Below are positions 1 to 8,809 of a DNA stretch of 64,000 nt, piece by piece; positions within the stretch are counted from its first letter, which is position 1, and each line of letters starts with the position of its first letter. This stretch comes from Rickettsia sp. Oklahoma-10. Its GTDB lineage: Bacteria > Pseudomonadota > Alphaproteobacteria > Rickettsiales > Rickettsiaceae. The stretch lies in contig NZ_CP157197.1 of NCBI RefSeq assembly GCF_039954865.1, positions 513,501 to 577,500 of the forward strand. The letters run 5' to 3'. The notes beneath the pieces were generated by a model. It saw only the letters and a list, made by a program, of their open reading frames with translations. It had not been told where the DNA came from and did not search any database. Both the position numbers and the translations under genes were made by a program.

Positions 1-981
1 ACCTTTTTTTAATTTAGCAGCTGTTTTTTCTGCTTCTTCTCTATCAACGATACTAGCTGCTTTTTCAACAAAGGATATAACATCGCCCATATCAAGTATT
101 CGAGAAGCTAAACGTTTAGCATCAAACTCTTCTAAATCGGTTAGTTTTTCACCGCTACTCAAGAATTTAATTGGCTGTTTGGTAATATATTTTACACTAA
201 GTGCTGCACCACCCTTAGAATCACCGTCAATTCTAGATAAAATTAATCCTGAAATTTCTAACTTTTCATTAAAGCTACTTGCCGTAACTACTGCATCCTG
301 CCCTGTCATACTGTCAATTACTAATAAAGTTTCCGTAGGCTCTACTATCTTTTTTATTGATAACGCCTCTTCCATCATCTCTTTATCAATTTGTGTTCTA
401 CCGGCAGTATCATAAATTACTACATCATAAGCAGAGAGTTTAGCTTCAGCCATAGCTCTTTTGACAATATCAAGAGGTTTCTCACCTTGCACAATAGGTA
501 ATGAATTAATCTGTATTGAACTTGCAAGTACAGCTAACTGCTCTTGTGCTGCCGGTCTGTAAGTATCCAGAGAAACAAGTAAAACTTTTTTATTTTGATT
601 TTTAAATCGTAAAGCAAGTTTACTACTCGCTGTAGTTTTACCGCTACCTTGCAACCCTACCATTAGGAAATTTACAGGCGGCTTTGAATTTAAATTTAGC
701 TTTGTCTCACTTTCACCGGTAGCTAAAAGATTTATCATCTCTTCATGAATAATTTTAATTATCATCTGCCCAGGTGAAACAGACTTAATAACCTCCTGCC
801 CCAGTGCTTTTTGTTTAACTGCTGCTATAAAATTTTTTATCACCGGCAATGCTACATCCGACTCTAAAAGAGCGACTCTTATATCCCGCATAGCAACATC
901 TATTTGGGCTTCTGTCAAAATACCTGAGCTAATTAGTTTATCAAAAGTCTTAGTTAAATTTTGTGTTAAAGTTTTAAACAT
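1..981 (-). CDS. ffh: Signal recognition particle protein Ffh (3' part beyond window)
   Basis: This is the N-terminal part (about 327 residues) of the GTPase subunit of the signal recognition particle, which takes nascent membrane and secreted proteins to FtsY and the translocon. The start codon is the ATG read from 981. The P-loop GLQGSGKT lies near residue 108, preceded by a helical N domain. The visible part covers the N and G domains and the linker leading to the methionine-rich M domain, which falls outside the window. The frame is open to the window edge, so nothing suggests a truncation other than the edge. The family assignment is certain from the P-loop and the overall sequence. Confidence 0.96.
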   Translation of the reverse strand, partial: MFKTLTQNLTKTFDKLISSGILTEAQIDVAMRDIRVALLESDVALPVIKNFIAAVKQKALGQEVIKSVSPGQMIIKIIHEEMINLLATGESETKLNLNSKPPVNFLMVGLQGSGKTTASSKLALRFKNQNKKVLLVSLDTYRPAAQEQLAVLASSIQINSLPIVQGEKPLDIVKRAMAEAKLSAYDVVIYDTAGRTQIDKEMMEEALSIKKIVEPTETLLVIDSMTGQDAVVTASSFNEKLEISGLILSRIDGDSKGGAALSVKYITKQPIKFLSSGEKLTDLEEFDAKRLASRILDMGDVISFVEKAASIVDREEAEKTAAKLKKG

Positions 982-1204
982 GTAAATAATTTGATTTCAA
1001 TAGAGTGAACCTAATACTACGAGTAAATGCACAATAGTCAAAATAAAACATAAATTAAATTTGTATTTGAGATGAGCACTGCTTGCCATCTTGAATACCT
1101 ATTATTTTAAACTTCTTTCAAAAGGAGTATATTTCGTTCAATATGTTTTAGCAACAATATATTTTTTATGAATAATGTGAAAGGGGTTTAAAGTGATATC
1201 GAAT

Positions 1205-1999
1205 TCAATTACTAAAAAATTCATTAACCACTAATATATAACTTGCTTTTAAGTCCAAATCATAATCAATGGTATTATATATTAATTTTTTTATTTTAGT
1301 AAATTTTTGCAGTAAATATGAAGGGTGTTGATTGGATAGTTTATTAAAAATCTTATTTTCTAAATCTAGAAGTTCAATGTTAACGTTAGCAGATTTTTTA
1401 AGAATTCTATTCATTAATAACAATACATTATCAATAAAATCTAACCATAATTCCCGGTCTTTAGTATTAAAACGATTAATAAAATTTAACGTCTCATTAT
1501 CTGCTATCGGCTGAATAAATTCAGAATATAATGCGTTTTGAGTATTATGGATAGATGATCTAATATTAATTTTGAAACATCTTGATCTAATCGTAGAAAT
1601 AATACTTGCAGCTCTTGAAGTAATTAAAAAAATGTAACTATTATTTGGTGCATCTTCAAGAATTTTTAAGCATGAATTCGCTGCATTCAAATTCATAAGA
1701 TCTGCCGAATAAATTACGGCAACTTTATAACCTGAGATTGCATAGGTTTTACTTAAAAAGTCTTGTAACTTTCTTATTTGTTCAATAGAAATATTTTTAA
1801 CATTAGGTATACCTGAAGTTTTCCTAGTGATAAAATGATAATCCGGATTATGTTCAAGAGGAATGTTTTTCTTAAAAAGCTTAACGTATATAAAATCTTC
1901 TACGTCTTTTAAAGCTTGTTCTATATTTTCAGCTTCGATAAGCCAACTATTATATAGCTTATTGTGTCTTAAGTTAAACTCTAGATGTTCGATTATCAT
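1205..1999 (-). CDS. holB: DNA polymerase III subunit delta' (HolB)
   Basis: This 264-residue protein looks like the delta' subunit of the clamp loader, which helps load the sliding clamp onto primed DNA. Visible landmarks are the clamp-loader segment LNAANSCLKILEDAP around residue 110 and the SRC motif at residues 139-141, the arginine-finger motif of clamp loaders. No Walker A motif is present, as expected for delta', which does not hydrolyse ATP. It is shorter than the enterobacterial protein (about 330 residues), mainly at the C-terminus. It stands alone, whereas its partner holA lies at 47.0 kb. No strong ribosome-binding site precedes the ATG. Confidence 0.85.
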   Translation of the reverse strand: MIIEHLEFNLRHNKLYNSWLIEAENIEQALKDVEDFIYVKLFKKNIPLEHNPDYHFITRKTSGIPNVKNISIEQIRKLQDFLSKTYAISGYKVAVIYSADLMNLNAANSCLKILEDAPNNSYIFLITSRAASIISTIRSRCFKINIRSSIHNTQNALYSEFIQPIADNETLNFINRFNTKDRELWLDFIDNVLLLMNRILKKSANVNIELLDLENKIFNKLSNQHPSYLLQKFTKIKKLIYNTIDYDLDLKASYILVVNEFFSN

Positions 2000-2301
2000 A
2001 ATATAAAAAGAGTTATCATAGTAACAAAAAATGGCTTAGCTTATGGTTGTAATATCATTATCGAATTGTACTTAAGATAGTGTTCTGCATCATTCTAACT
2101 TTTGCAGAGCATTATTGCATGAGCCAACTTTACTTACGAGTGTTACCGCACACACTTGAACAGCGTTCAGAAAATTATTAGTGTTATTCTAAGTTACGCC
2201 TTGAATGACTTGATCAAATTACGGTATCACACTGAAGCATTTTTCTAGAGCCATGCAATAAAGCCCTTTTGTAGGAGTTATTATACAATAAATCAGAATC
2301 A
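2000..2301. other. Gene-free stretch, possible repeat remnant
   Basis: No convincing coding sequence is seen. TTATTGCAT near 2114 returns in inverted form near 2252, about 130 bases apart, which would fit an old palindromic element, but the arms match only over about nine bases. Confidence 0.3.
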
Positions 2302-2634
2302 TTAATTACAAGCTTCTTTCATTTTTCTTCCAGCTCTAAAAGTAGGTTGGTTGTAAGCATCTATTTTCATTTTTGCTCCAGTTTTTGGATTGCGCCCCTC
2401 ACGTGCTTTTCTATGATGTATTTCAAATGAACCAAACCCTGTTATATTAATATTATGGTGACTCTTTATAGCATTAATCACACTATCAAGAACTAAATTA
2501 AGCGCTTTCTCAGCGTCGGCTTTTGTTAATGGTTTATGTGAAGCATGTTTATGATTATGACCATTGCCGGTCATAAATGTTATAAATTCGGTTTTATTCA
2601 TTTTTTTTGGTTCTTGTTTGTTATGTGCACTCAT
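2302..2634 (-). CDS. HU-family DNA-binding protein
   Basis: This is a small basic nucleoid protein of the HU/IHF family. The C-terminal half shows the family signature: ITGFGSFEIHHRKAREGRNP followed by a hydrophobic FRAGRKMKE end, which forms the DNA-clamping arm and last helix. The N-terminus carries an unusual polar, histidine-rich tract (GNGHNHKHASHK) where ordinary HU has a compact helix-turn-helix. I take the ATG at 2634 as the start; an in-frame GTG at 2646 is also possible because an AGGAG box lies very close to it. HU proteins compact DNA and affect transcription and replication. It stands alone, with a structured A+T-rich region upstream. Confidence 0.85.
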   Translation of the reverse strand: MSAHNKQEPKKMNKTEFITFMTGNGHNHKHASHKPLTKADAEKALNLVLDSVINAIKSHHNINITGFGSFEIHHRKAREGRNPKTGAKMKIDAYNQPTFRAGRKMKEACN

Positions 2635-2719
2635 AATAAAATCCACTCTCCTTTAATGGGTTAATATACATTGATGTTTTAATATACATAATGATATTTT
2701 TTTATAAAAAAATATATAC

Positions 2720-2798
2720 AACTGGCAATAATACACATCAATATATTTTTGATGTGAGTTAATTATAACAAACTACCCACATACTGCAAATGCCAGTT
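2720..2798. repeat. Nested inverted repeat upstream of the HU-like gene
   Basis: Eight-base outer arms (2720-2727 and 2791-2798) enclose a perfect eight-base inner hairpin with a seven-base loop (2734-2741 and 2749-2756). There is no T-run typical of a terminator, so a regulatory or repeat origin is possible. Confidence 0.5.
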
Positions 2799-3124
2799 AT
2801 TTACAAAGTTTTAAATATATACGTTATTATATTAATTTATAAAAAAATGTAGCCATTTTACATCAGTAATATTATTAAAACTATCTTAATCAAGTAATTG
2901 AAAGTGAAAATTTATTATTAAAACTCTAATTTTAGTAAATACAGTAATTTGCTATTGGGTAAAATTGTAAAAACCATGGTTTGAAGCATTGCTTCCCCGA
3001 CTTCAAATATTTATTATATTCTATAAAAAATTATAAGTTTTTATTAAAAATAATATATTAATTAATGCATATATATATATAAGGTAGAAACGGCCTTTTA
3101 ACTTTTATATTTAATATTTCTAAC

Positions 3125-3164
3125 TGATAGCAGATTATGTACTAATCCTATCTATTCGCATTAA
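3125..3164. repeat. Short repeat, family D (copy 1)
   Basis: It shares the core ATAGCAGATTATGTA and then TATTCG with copies at 16066-16107 and 25850-25890. All three lie in intergenic DNA. In the other two copies the flanks pair as a hairpin; here the pairing is weaker. Confidence 0.5.
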
Positions 3165-3201
3165 CTTAGAATAAAATTTTTAAAAAAATATATTAAATCC
3201 A

Positions 3202-6200
3202 ATGTTATTGTCTGAAATTTGCATTAAACGTCCAGTATTTGCTACAGTTTTGAGTTTAGTTATCGTAGCTTTTGGAGCAATTTTTTTTACCAAACTACAA
3301 ATTAGAGGAACTCCCGATATTTCAGTGCCTATTATAAACGTTAATGCTTATTATGCAGGTGCCAATGCTTTATATATGGAAAAAGAAATAACAACACGCA
3401 TAGAAAAAGCTTTGAGGACGGTTAAAAATCTAGATTATATAACTTCTCAAAGTTCCACTGGTGAAAGTAGTATTACTTTATCGTTTCTACTATCTACTGA
3501 TATTGAAGTAGCACTAAATGATGTTCGTTCTAAAATATCGGATATTACGTTTATGTTTCCACAAGATATGAAAGCTCCGTCGGTTGCAAAACTTGATGCC
3601 GATAGTTTTCCAAGTCTTTTCATAAGTATTGAAAGTGATCAATATAACCACTTAGAGTTAACGAAGATCGTCAAAAATAGCCTACAAACACCTTTAGATA
3701 AACTTGAAAGTGTAGGACAATCACAAATTTACGGAGGCAGGGAATATATAATGAGAATAGAACCCGACTCCAAAAAATTATATCAGCATAAAATTTCTTT
3801 ATTAGAGATTGAATCTGCAATAAAAGCACAAAATAAAGATTATCCCGCAGGCACAATTAAAACAAGAAGTAATAATTTTATAGTCACTCTTGAAGGTTCT
3901 TTATCTACACCAGAAGAATTTGGCAATATTATTTTAAAAGTACAAAACGGAAGCATAATAAAATTACGAGACATTGCGAAAATATCTTTAACTTCTCACG
4001 ATGAGGATATAATTTTCAGATATAACGGCAAAAGCTCTATTGCCCTTGGTATTATAAAAGAATCAAAAGCTAACATCATAGACTTATCAAATGAAGTAAC
4101 TAAAGCATTAGAAAGAATTAAAAAATCAATGCCCAAAGGAATAAGAATAGGTATTGCATACGATGGAGCAATACCTGTAAAAGCATCAATTTATGGAGTA
4201 TTTCAAACAATTTTTGAAGCTTTAATATTAGTAGTGTTAGTTACTTATTTATTTCTTGCTTCTGCTAAAATTACCTTAATTCCGTTTGTGACGATTCCGG
4301 TATCATTGATCGGTACTTTTAGTGTAATGTATGCTTTTGGATTTTCTATTAATATATTTACGCTCCTTGCTATGATACTTGCTATAGGTCTTGTGGTAGA
4401 CGATGCAATAGTTATGCTTGAAAACATTTTTAGATATAATGAAATGGGTTATAAACCCATGGAAGCAGCTATGCTTGCTTCTAAAGAAATTGGCTTTGCA
4501 ATCATTGCTATGACTATTACGCTTTCTGTCATATTTTTGCCTGTCGGTTTTATAGAGGGTTTCATCGGGAAACTATTTATTGAATTTGCTTGGACTTTAG
4601 CATTTTGTATCCTGTTTTCAGGATTTGTTGCTTTAACTTTAACTCCTATGATGTCAAGTCTTATGGTTACAAAACATAATACAGACTTACCAAAATTCTT
4701 AGTAAAGTTTAATAACATTTTACAATTTATTCAAAATAAATATATTTATTATCTAAATCTAACTTTTGAAAATAAAAAGAAATTTGTCATCATTATTGCA
4801 TCATCATTTATAGTGCTGATTATTAGTTTTAAATTTACTCCAAAAGTTTTTGTACCGCAAGAAGATGACGGCCTTTTACAACTTTCTCTTAAAGGACCTG
4901 AAGGTTCTAGTTTAGAATCTTCTACTAAAATAGTAATGGAAACCGAAAAAATCCTTGCTAATTATAAAGATATATTAGGTTATTTGATGGTAATAGGTGC
5001 AGGAGGTAGTAATAATGTTTTTGGGTTCATTCCGTTAAAAGACTGGAATAAGCGTTCTCGTTCACAAAAAACTATTAAAAACATGTTAAATAAGCAATTT
5101 TCCGAAATACCTGGAATGTCGATTTTCGCTATGGATCCACGTTCAATGGTTAGCGGAAATGCAAATAGCCCTATCGAGTTTACTATTCAAACAAACCTTG
5201 AATATGATGACCTAGATAAAATATCACAACAATTTGTTGATATAATGAAAACAAACCCTATTTTTTTAAACGTTAATAGAAATTTACAATCGGCAATACC
5301 AACTCTAAGTATAGATGTTAAGCGTGATAAGGCTTACTTATATGGAATGGATTTGGCAAATATAGGCAAAACAGTACGATATTTACTTGCAGGTCAACAA
5401 ATTGGAGACTTTAGAATGGGTAATGATTTATATAATGTTATATTACAATTTAATCAACAAGATCGAAAGGATATTAGCGATTTTAGTAAAATTTTAATTA
5501 GAGCAAAAAATAATAATATGTTACCGCTTGAATCGATAGCCAATATTACGGAAAAAATATCGGTAAAATCATATAGTCATTATAATCATTCAAAATCCGT
5601 TACTATTTCTTCCGATCTTGCTCCTGATGGGAAAATGAATGATGCAATCGATGAAATCAATAAAATAGCCTCTAAGTTACTTGATCCTAGTAATACCATA
5701 ATTGAATATATCGGAGAAATTAAACAAATGAGAGAGGCAGACAGTAATATGCTTATAACATTTGTATTGGCTCTTGTATTTATCTATCTAGTGCTTGCAG
5801 CGCAATTTAATAGTTTTGCTGATCCTTTATTAATATTACTTGCCGTACCTTTCTCAATAACTGGAGGTGTACTTGCTCTTTGGCTTGCAGGTAATAGCAT
5901 TAATATGTACAGCAATATTGGACTTATTACTTTAATTGGATTAATTACTAAGAATTCTATTATGATAGTAGAATTTGCTAATCAGCTAAGAGAAAAAGGA
6001 TTAAAGGTTCGGGAAGCTATAATAGAATCCTCAAAACTTCGTTTGCGTCCAATTCTTATGACTACCCTTGCTGCTGTAGTCGGAACTTTACCTCTAGTGT
6101 TTGCAAACGGGACTGGTGCTGCTGCTCGTAATTCTATCGGTTGTGTAATAGTTGGAGGATTAAGCATCGGTACTATATTTACAATTTTTGTTATACCCGT

Positions 6201-6228
6201 AATATATCAAACTTTTAAGAAAGATTAA
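3202..6228 (+). CDS. RND multidrug efflux transporter (AcrB/HAE1 family)
   Basis: This 1008-residue inner-membrane protein is a proton-driven RND pump of the AcrB type, which exports drugs and other amphiphiles. It begins with the typical CIKRPVFATV segment and the first membrane helix, followed by a large periplasmic porter domain. A bundle of helices carries VVDDAIVMLENI; the aspartate pair D400-D401 is the proton relay of the family. The second half repeats this plan (periplasmic loop, then helices ending near residue 1005). It is slightly shorter than E. coli AcrB (1049). No membrane-fusion partner or TolC-like gene lies next to it, so those would have to be encoded elsewhere. Confidence 0.93.
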   Translation: MLLSEICIKRPVFATVLSLVIVAFGAIFFTKLQIRGTPDISVPIINVNAYYAGANALYMEKEITTRIEKALRTVKNLDYITSQSSTGESSITLSFLLSTDIEVALNDVRSKISDITFMFPQDMKAPSVAKLDADSFPSLFISIESDQYNHLELTKIVKNSLQTPLDKLESVGQSQIYGGREYIMRIEPDSKKLYQHKISLLEIESAIKAQNKDYPAGTIKTRSNNFIVTLEGSLSTPEEFGNIILKVQNGSIIKLRDIAKISLTSHDEDIIFRYNGKSSIALGIIKESKANIIDLSNEVTKALERIKKSMPKGIRIGIAYDGAIPVKASIYGVFQTIFEALILVVLVTYLFLASAKITLIPFVTIPVSLIGTFSVMYAFGFSINIFTLLAMILAIGLVVDDAIVMLENIFRYNEMGYKPMEAAMLASKEIGFAIIAMTITLSVIFLPVGFIEGFIGKLFIEFAWTLAFCILFSGFVALTLTPMMSSLMVTKHNTDLPKFLVKFNNILQFIQNKYIYYLNLTFENKKKFVIIIASSFIVLIISFKFTPKVFVPQEDDGLLQLSLKGPEGSSLESSTKIVMETEKILANYKDILGYLMVIGAGGSNNVFGFIPLKDWNKRSRSQKTIKNMLNKQFSEIPGMSIFAMDPRSMVSGNANSPIEFTIQTNLEYDDLDKISQQFVDIMKTNPIFLNVNRNLQSAIPTLSIDVKRDKAYLYGMDLANIGKTVRYLLAGQQIGDFRMGNDLYNVILQFNQQDRKDISDFSKILIRAKNNNMLPLESIANITEKISVKSYSHYNHSKSVTISSDLAPDGKMNDAIDEINKIASKLLDPSNTIIEYIGEIKQMREADSNMLITFVLALVFIYLVLAAQFNSFADPLLILLAVPFSITGGVLALWLAGNSINMYSNIGLITLIGLITKNSIMIVEFANQLREKGLKVREAIIESSKLRLRPILMTTLAAVVGTLPLVFANGTGAAARNSIGCVIVGGLSIGTIFTIFVIPVIYQTFKKD

Positions 6229-6645
6229 TAAATTATAGAATTGTAAAATATTAGTAGATAAAAATGAGAAAGGATTATTTTACGTTTAATGAATATAAGG
6301 TCAAAATATGTTACGAAATACTTCTAATCTGCTTATTACTAACTAATACATTTACTATATTCTATAGTGCTATAAATTGGGGCTTGGTTGGCTGATGTAA
6401 TTTAGTTACACTTTTTTTGACTTATTCCCAATTATTGTGACAATATTTTATATAATTATAGGCTTTTATTGTGTATATTCTTTCCTTTGTTTAGGTAAGC
6501 TATTTTGAATAGAAACGATGAAGTAAAACCCTATCACTCTGTGGCCGGCATTAATTATTGTATGAATTAACAAATTGGCTCAAGTCCATTCCTATGGAGG
6601 CAGGAACCTAGAAAAAATGTAACAATACTAGTAGTATTTATGCTT
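6229..6645. other. Gene-free stretch after the RND pump
   Basis: No coding sequence is recognised. The last 60 bases contain the left part of a palindromic repeat that runs into the end of rsmE. Confidence 0.4.
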
Positions 6646-6662
6646 TCACCTCCGCAGGAATG
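6587..6662. repeat. Palindromic repeat overlapping the 3' end of rsmE
   Basis: The left arm CATTCCTATGGAGG pairs with CCTCCGCAGGAATG on the right with about two mismatches. The short palindrome AATACTAGTAGTATT lies inside. The GTCATTCC / GGAATGAC ends recur in other palindromic repeats of this window. The right arm supplies the last codons and stop of rsmE. Confidence 0.75.
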
Positions 6663-7371
6663 ACATAGTAAGAGATACTTGTACTATAGCAGTGATCGCT
6701 GCTGTTTCAGCTCTTAGTATATTACTTCCTAAACTTATAGATTTTGTATTCTTATATGAGGTAAAAAGTTCAAGCTCATCATTAGTAAAACCGCCTTCCG
6801 GTCCAATAACAATATCTACCTCACTATTATTAAGTGATGATGAAATTTGTAATATAGAATTTTCTACTTTTTCATGTTCATTAGCATATAATATCAAATT
6901 ATTATTCTTTTTAAGATAATCTTGTAATTTAATAGCTTGCTCAATTATCGGGGGAACAAGACGCTCCGATTGCTCTGTCGCTTCAATCATACATTTTGTT
7001 AAACGTTCGATATTTACTGATCTAAATTGACACCGTTTGGTAATTAACGGAATAATTTTAGTTATACCAAGTTGTGTAGCCATATTTATTGCAAGCATTA
7101 ATTTATCTTGCTTTATTATAGCAACAGCAAGCGTTAAACTAGATTCTGTACCAGGCTTTTTTAACTGTTCTTTAAGCTTAACCGATAGGTTATTTTTACT
7201 TATATCAATAATTTGTGCTAAAAATTCTCCATTCGTACCGTTAAAGATACGCAAACTATCATTTACTTTAAGACGTAGCACTGTTTTAATATAATGAATA
7301 TGATCGATTGTTAATTCTAGCTTGCTATTTTCAGCTAAATGACTATTAATATATATGCGGTTATATTTCAT
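6646..7371 (-). CDS. rsmE: 16S rRNA m3U1498 methyltransferase RsmE
   Basis: This 241-residue SPOUT-class enzyme methylates N3 of U1498 in 16S rRNA using S-adenosylmethionine. The C-terminal knot signature is clear: [16 protein letters not shown] around residue 190, then [17 protein letters not shown] near residue 220. An N-terminal PUA-like beta domain precedes it. After the last family-typical residues the protein ends in MSFLRR and a stop, and these codons come from the arm of a palindromic repeat. The extra residues lie beyond the knot and should be harmless. The ATG at 7371 has only a weak ribosome-binding site. Confidence 0.92.
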   Translation of the reverse strand: MKYNRIYINSHLAENSKLELTIDHIHYIKTVLRLKVNDSLRIFNGTNGEFLAQIIDISKNNLSVKLKEQLKKPGTESSLTLAVAIIKQDKLMLAINMATQLGITKIIPLITKRCQFRSVNIERLTKCMIEATEQSERLVPPIIEQAIKLQDYLKKNNNLILYANEHEKVENSILQISSSLNNSEVDIVIGPEGGFTNDELELFTSYKNTKSISLGSNILRAETAAITAIVQVSLTMSFLRR

Positions 7372-7509
7372 GTTTATTTAGTACTATGGTAAAAAAAGAT
7401 GATAATATATCAGAAAAGAAAAAAATTGGCTAAAAGAAAAAGAAATTGGTGGTGTTAGAACCGATAAGATATGACGATTGGCAACATAAAGTTAAAGTGA
7501 TGGCTTTTT

Positions 7510-7670
7510 AGGTGTTGTGTAGTAAGTTTAAATTATTTATATTTCAGGACTTTTTATGCAAAAATTAATACGGTTCATGCTGGAATGGTTACCCCTATTT
7601 CAAAAAAATCTTATAATTTGTAGCTAAACAGACCAAAATAGATTAATTTAAACTTACTGCACAATACCTA
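7510..7670. repeat. Palindromic repeat, family B (copy 1), next to the ratA-like start
   Basis: The terminal arms of about 27 bases (beginning TAGGTGTTGTGTAGTAAGT, and its inverse ending ACACAATACCTA) enclose about 107 bases. The interior block CTTATAATTTGTAGCTAAA recurs at 44758-44998 and 46815-46996 and, inverted, near 15560. The right end stops two bases before the ATG of the next gene. Confidence 0.75.
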
Positions 7671-7672
7671 CT

Positions 7673-8113
7673 ATGACCTCATTTGAGCAAATTAAAATTT
7701 TACCTTATAAACCGCAAGAATTATTTGATTTGGTTTGGGATGTAAAGTCTTATCCTAAATTCGTGCCTTGGTGCATTGCGTCCAGAATTATTTCAGGAAA
7801 TAACCATGAGATCATTGCTGAGTTAGTGATCCAGTTAAAAGGTTTTTCAGAAAAATATAATTCACGAGTTACAAATGTAATAACAGATGATGGAATATAT
7901 TTGATTGATACGGTAGCTATTGCAGGACCTTTTGAATATTTAAAAAGTACTTGGCAATTTGTTCCAAATATAGCAGGAACTGAATTAAAATTCTTTATTG
8001 ATTTAAAAATGAAGCCTGTAATACTAGATAAATTAATCAGCACTTATTTTACAAAAGCAACCGAAAAAATGATTATAGCTTTTGAAAAAAGAGCACAGGA
8101 TGTTATTAGATAA
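7673..8113 (+). CDS. RatA/Coq10-like START-domain protein
   Basis: This 146-residue protein is a small START-like (polyketide cyclase) fold of the RatA/Coq10 group. The N-terminal LPYKPQELFDLVWDVKSYPK and the following FVPWC are the group's characteristic opening, and the C-terminal long helix (KATEKMIIAFEKRA) is also typical. Mitochondrial Coq10 binds ubiquinone and supports respiration, whereas E. coli RatA was described as a ribosome-binding toxin. In an alphaproteobacterium the Coq10-type role seems more likely, but the sequence does not decide. The ATG lies immediately after a family B repeat, so its promoter and leader come from that repeat. Confidence 0.85.
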   Translation: MTSFEQIKILPYKPQELFDLVWDVKSYPKFVPWCIASRIISGNNHEIIAELVIQLKGFSEKYNSRVTNVITDDGIYLIDTVAIAGPFEYLKSTWQFVPNIAGTELKFFIDLKMKPVILDKLISTYFTKATEKMIIAFEKRAQDVIR

Positions 8114-8177
8114 AAAAAGATAAGCTAAAAACTTATCCTTTGTTTATTGTAATTAGAAAGATTTAATAGCGTTAACC

Positions 8178-8594
8178 TTAACAACTAGACTCAACTCCTA
8201 CTAAAACTATACTTCCTTCTTCTTCTGTATGAGCAAAATCTAACTCAATTTTAGCAGCATTATCGGAATAATCATAAACAGTGTTAATACTTGCTTCTAG
8301 GTTTTGTGTAGCTGAATCAACATATGTCGGTATATATTGAATAGCTTCTTTAATTTTAGGAGAGATCATTTTACCTATAATACTTCCAAAAATTTTTTCT
8401 ACTGTAAAATCAAGTGCATATTCTGCATAACTAGTAACTATATCTGTCAAATTTAAAGCTGATAATGTTTCTTTTATATCTGTAACTGTTTTTTTAGCCG
8501 TATTTATATATTCAAGATACTTTTTTTTAGCCTCTATCATAGATGAATAAGTTTTTGGACCATTATTGCTATAAAATAAATTTGAAAACATCAT
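8178..8594 (-). CDS. Unknown 138-residue protein
   Basis: I do not recognise this protein. It has no signal peptide and is mostly helical by eye: a lysine-rich segment (IEAKKKYLEYINTAKKTV), a hydrophobic central part with FTVEKIFGSIIGKMISPK, and an acidic tail ending in VGVESSC. A GAGGG box directly precedes two consecutive ATG codons (8594 and 8591). It is transcribed away from the hydrolase gene at 8810, sharing a 215-base intergenic region, so the two may be regulated together. Coding is supported by the intact frame, the ribosome-binding site and the surrounding gene-free DNA. Confidence 0.6.
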   Translation of the reverse strand: MMFSNLFYSNNGPKTYSSMIEAKKKYLEYINTAKKTVTDIKETLSALNLTDIVTSYAEYALDFTVEKIFGSIIGKMISPKIKEAIQYIPTYVDSATQNLEASINTVYDYSDNAAKIELDFAHTEEEGSIVLVGVESSC

Positions 8595-8715
8595 TCCCTC
8601 TTCTTAATAAAAAATTAATAATTACCACGTTTCATGGTCTTTCTTTCATAAGTAAATGCATTTGTATCACAAAGGTAAACAAATGTCAACTTTAGCTCTT
8701 GAGTAATAATAAGAC

Positions 8716-8721
8716 TTGACA
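8716..8721 (+). promoter_or_regulatory. Possible -35 element of the hydrolase gene
   Basis: A perfect TTGACA lies 89 bases before the hydrolase start in the divergent intergenic region. No good -10 box follows at the ideal distance (the nearest is T-rich), so this is only a candidate. Confidence 0.3.
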
Positions 8722-8809
8722 TATTCCATATTTTATGGTTTTTTAGGTAAACCTATTTTAAGGGGTAAAAATAATAAAGAATTAATATAATTATTAATGG
8801 GGAATAAAA

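Larger units (their letters stand above)
2647..3201. other. A+T-rich intergenic region with nested stem-loops
   Basis: No gene is seen. A nested hairpin lies at 2720-2798: the outer arms AACTGGCA / TGCCAGTT enclose an inner hairpin CACATCAA / TTGATGTG (2734-2756). It sits upstream of the HU-like gene and could act in its expression or be a repeat. AAACCATGGTTT near 2972 is a 12-base palindrome. One copy of a short hairpin repeat lies at 3125-3164. Confidence 0.5.
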
